Of a stretch of DNA of 17,430 nt, positions 16,956 through 17,430 are shown one piece after another. The notes below the pieces were generated by a model that was given only the letters and a program-made list of their open reading frames with translations, did not search any database and was not told where the DNA came from. The translations under genes were made by a program, and so were the position numbers. Each line of letters opens with the position of its first letter. Within the stretch, counting starts at the first letter, position 1. The stretch is taken from assembly GCA_005223375.1 (NCBI GenBank), contig RXOD01004890.1, forward strand, positions 1-17,430. Direction: 5' to 3'. Origin of the DNA: Amoebophrya sp. AT5.2 (taxonomy: Eukaryota > Sar > Dinophyceae > Syndiniales > Amoebophryaceae).

Positions 16956-17371
16956 TAGTATCGCTTGCCCTCGTACTCTAGGTCCTTCAACAGCTTCAAA
17001 ATGTCTTTACCGAAGCGGGCCACCAATGAATTTTTCAGCTTTGTAGTGCACTTAGCTACCCAGTGCCTGTCTTTGATCAGGATCGCTGCTTTACGGAGGT
17101 ATTTCTCTTTCATGGTGCCACTTATGACGAGCCTCGCGATCAGCTCGGACAGGTCTCTCAGGAAATGGATCGCCAAGCAGTTTTTCTGGTAGCATCTGAC
17201 TGCCGCGCTGGCGAACGTGCCGTAGTTGGTGGATTCACTGATGCACGAGCCTTCCGGTGTGTACTTGGGAATATACACAGGGAAGGCACGCGCTTTGTCA
17301 TAAAGACAAAAAATCAAACGTCCACGGTAAGGTAAGGTAGAAATGTTCCACAGCAGAACGGGGCCATGCCT
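16955..17371 (-). CDS. Unrecognised protein, 3' exon, 5' end not resolved
   Basis: An open frame runs from after a TGA at 17372-17374 to the TAA at 16955 (138 codons). There is no suitable ATG, so it is probably a last exon whose start is an acceptor (for example AAG at 17371-17370, or further in) and whose upstream exons lie past the right edge. The part from about 17270 down has coding character: PEGSCISESTNYGTFASAAV, FLRDLSELIARLVISGTMKE, KDRHWVAKCTTKL and the basic end LKDLEYEGKRY. It is less GC-rich than the other genes. I recognise no family. It looks like a soluble, helix-rich, lysine-rich domain. Neighbour context gives no clue. Confidence 0.42.
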   Translation of the reverse strand, partial: RHGPVLLWNISTLPYRGRLIFCLYDKARAFPVYIPKYTPEGSCISESTNYGTFASAAVRCYQKNCLAIHFLRDLSELIARLVISGTMKEKYLRKAAILIKDRHWVAKCTTKLKNSLVARFGKDILKLLKDLEYEGKRY

Positions 17372-17430
17372 TCAGATCGACGGGACGACATTAGCACTTG
17401 CATTCAGTATGGACCTAATGGAGAGACCAA

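Overview
This window looks like nuclear DNA of a protist in the dinoflagellate line of the alveolates. The best guess is a syndinian such as Amoebophrya, inferred and not proven. The reasons are: (1) every gene I can support lies on the minus strand, as in the long one-way gene arrays of dinoflagellates; (2) the proteins are eukaryotic (ALKBH8-type, EGLN/PHD-type, SAMHD1-type, doublecortin-like, C2); (3) two genes are cut by many short introns, and some introns end in inverted repeats like the introner elements known from Amoebophrya and some other dinoflagellates. There are no bacterial operons, Shine-Dalgarno sites or CRISPR arrays.

Layout, left to right. A disordered acidic protein runs off the left edge (1-536). 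Three genes without visible introns follow: an ALKBH8-like tRNA wobble-uridine hydroxylase (1049-2428), an EGLN/PHD-like prolyl hydroxylase with two N-terminal UBA domains (3065-4804), and a SAMHD1-like HD-domain dNTP hydrolase (5314-7461). The prolyl hydroxylase gene ends in a perfect 31-bp inverted repeat.

From 8661 to 12934 I reconstruct one 12-exon gene. Its codons stay in frame throughout (2061 nt, 686 aa): a doublecortin-like domain, a long coiled coil, and a MATH/TRAF-like C-terminal domain. Nine of its eleven introns fit GT-AG. The other two contain in-frame stops, have imperfect terminal inverted repeats and fit only non-canonical borders. One GT-AG intron carries perfect 14-bp terminal inverted repeats. 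This gene and its introns are the most interesting part of the window.

From 14062 to 16476 lies a second split gene (6 exons, 506 aa in the model): a hydrophobic segment, a C2 domain with the usual calcium-binding aspartates, and a beta-rich tail. A partial gene of unknown function (16955 to the right edge) closes the window, next to a 69-bp tandem duplication. Spacers of about 0.5-1.2 kb separate the genes and hold only short repeats. I see no pathway linking the genes; two neighbouring Fe(II)/2-oxoglutarate oxygenases may be chance. Exon models were made by eye from reading frames and splice dinucleotides and need transcript data.
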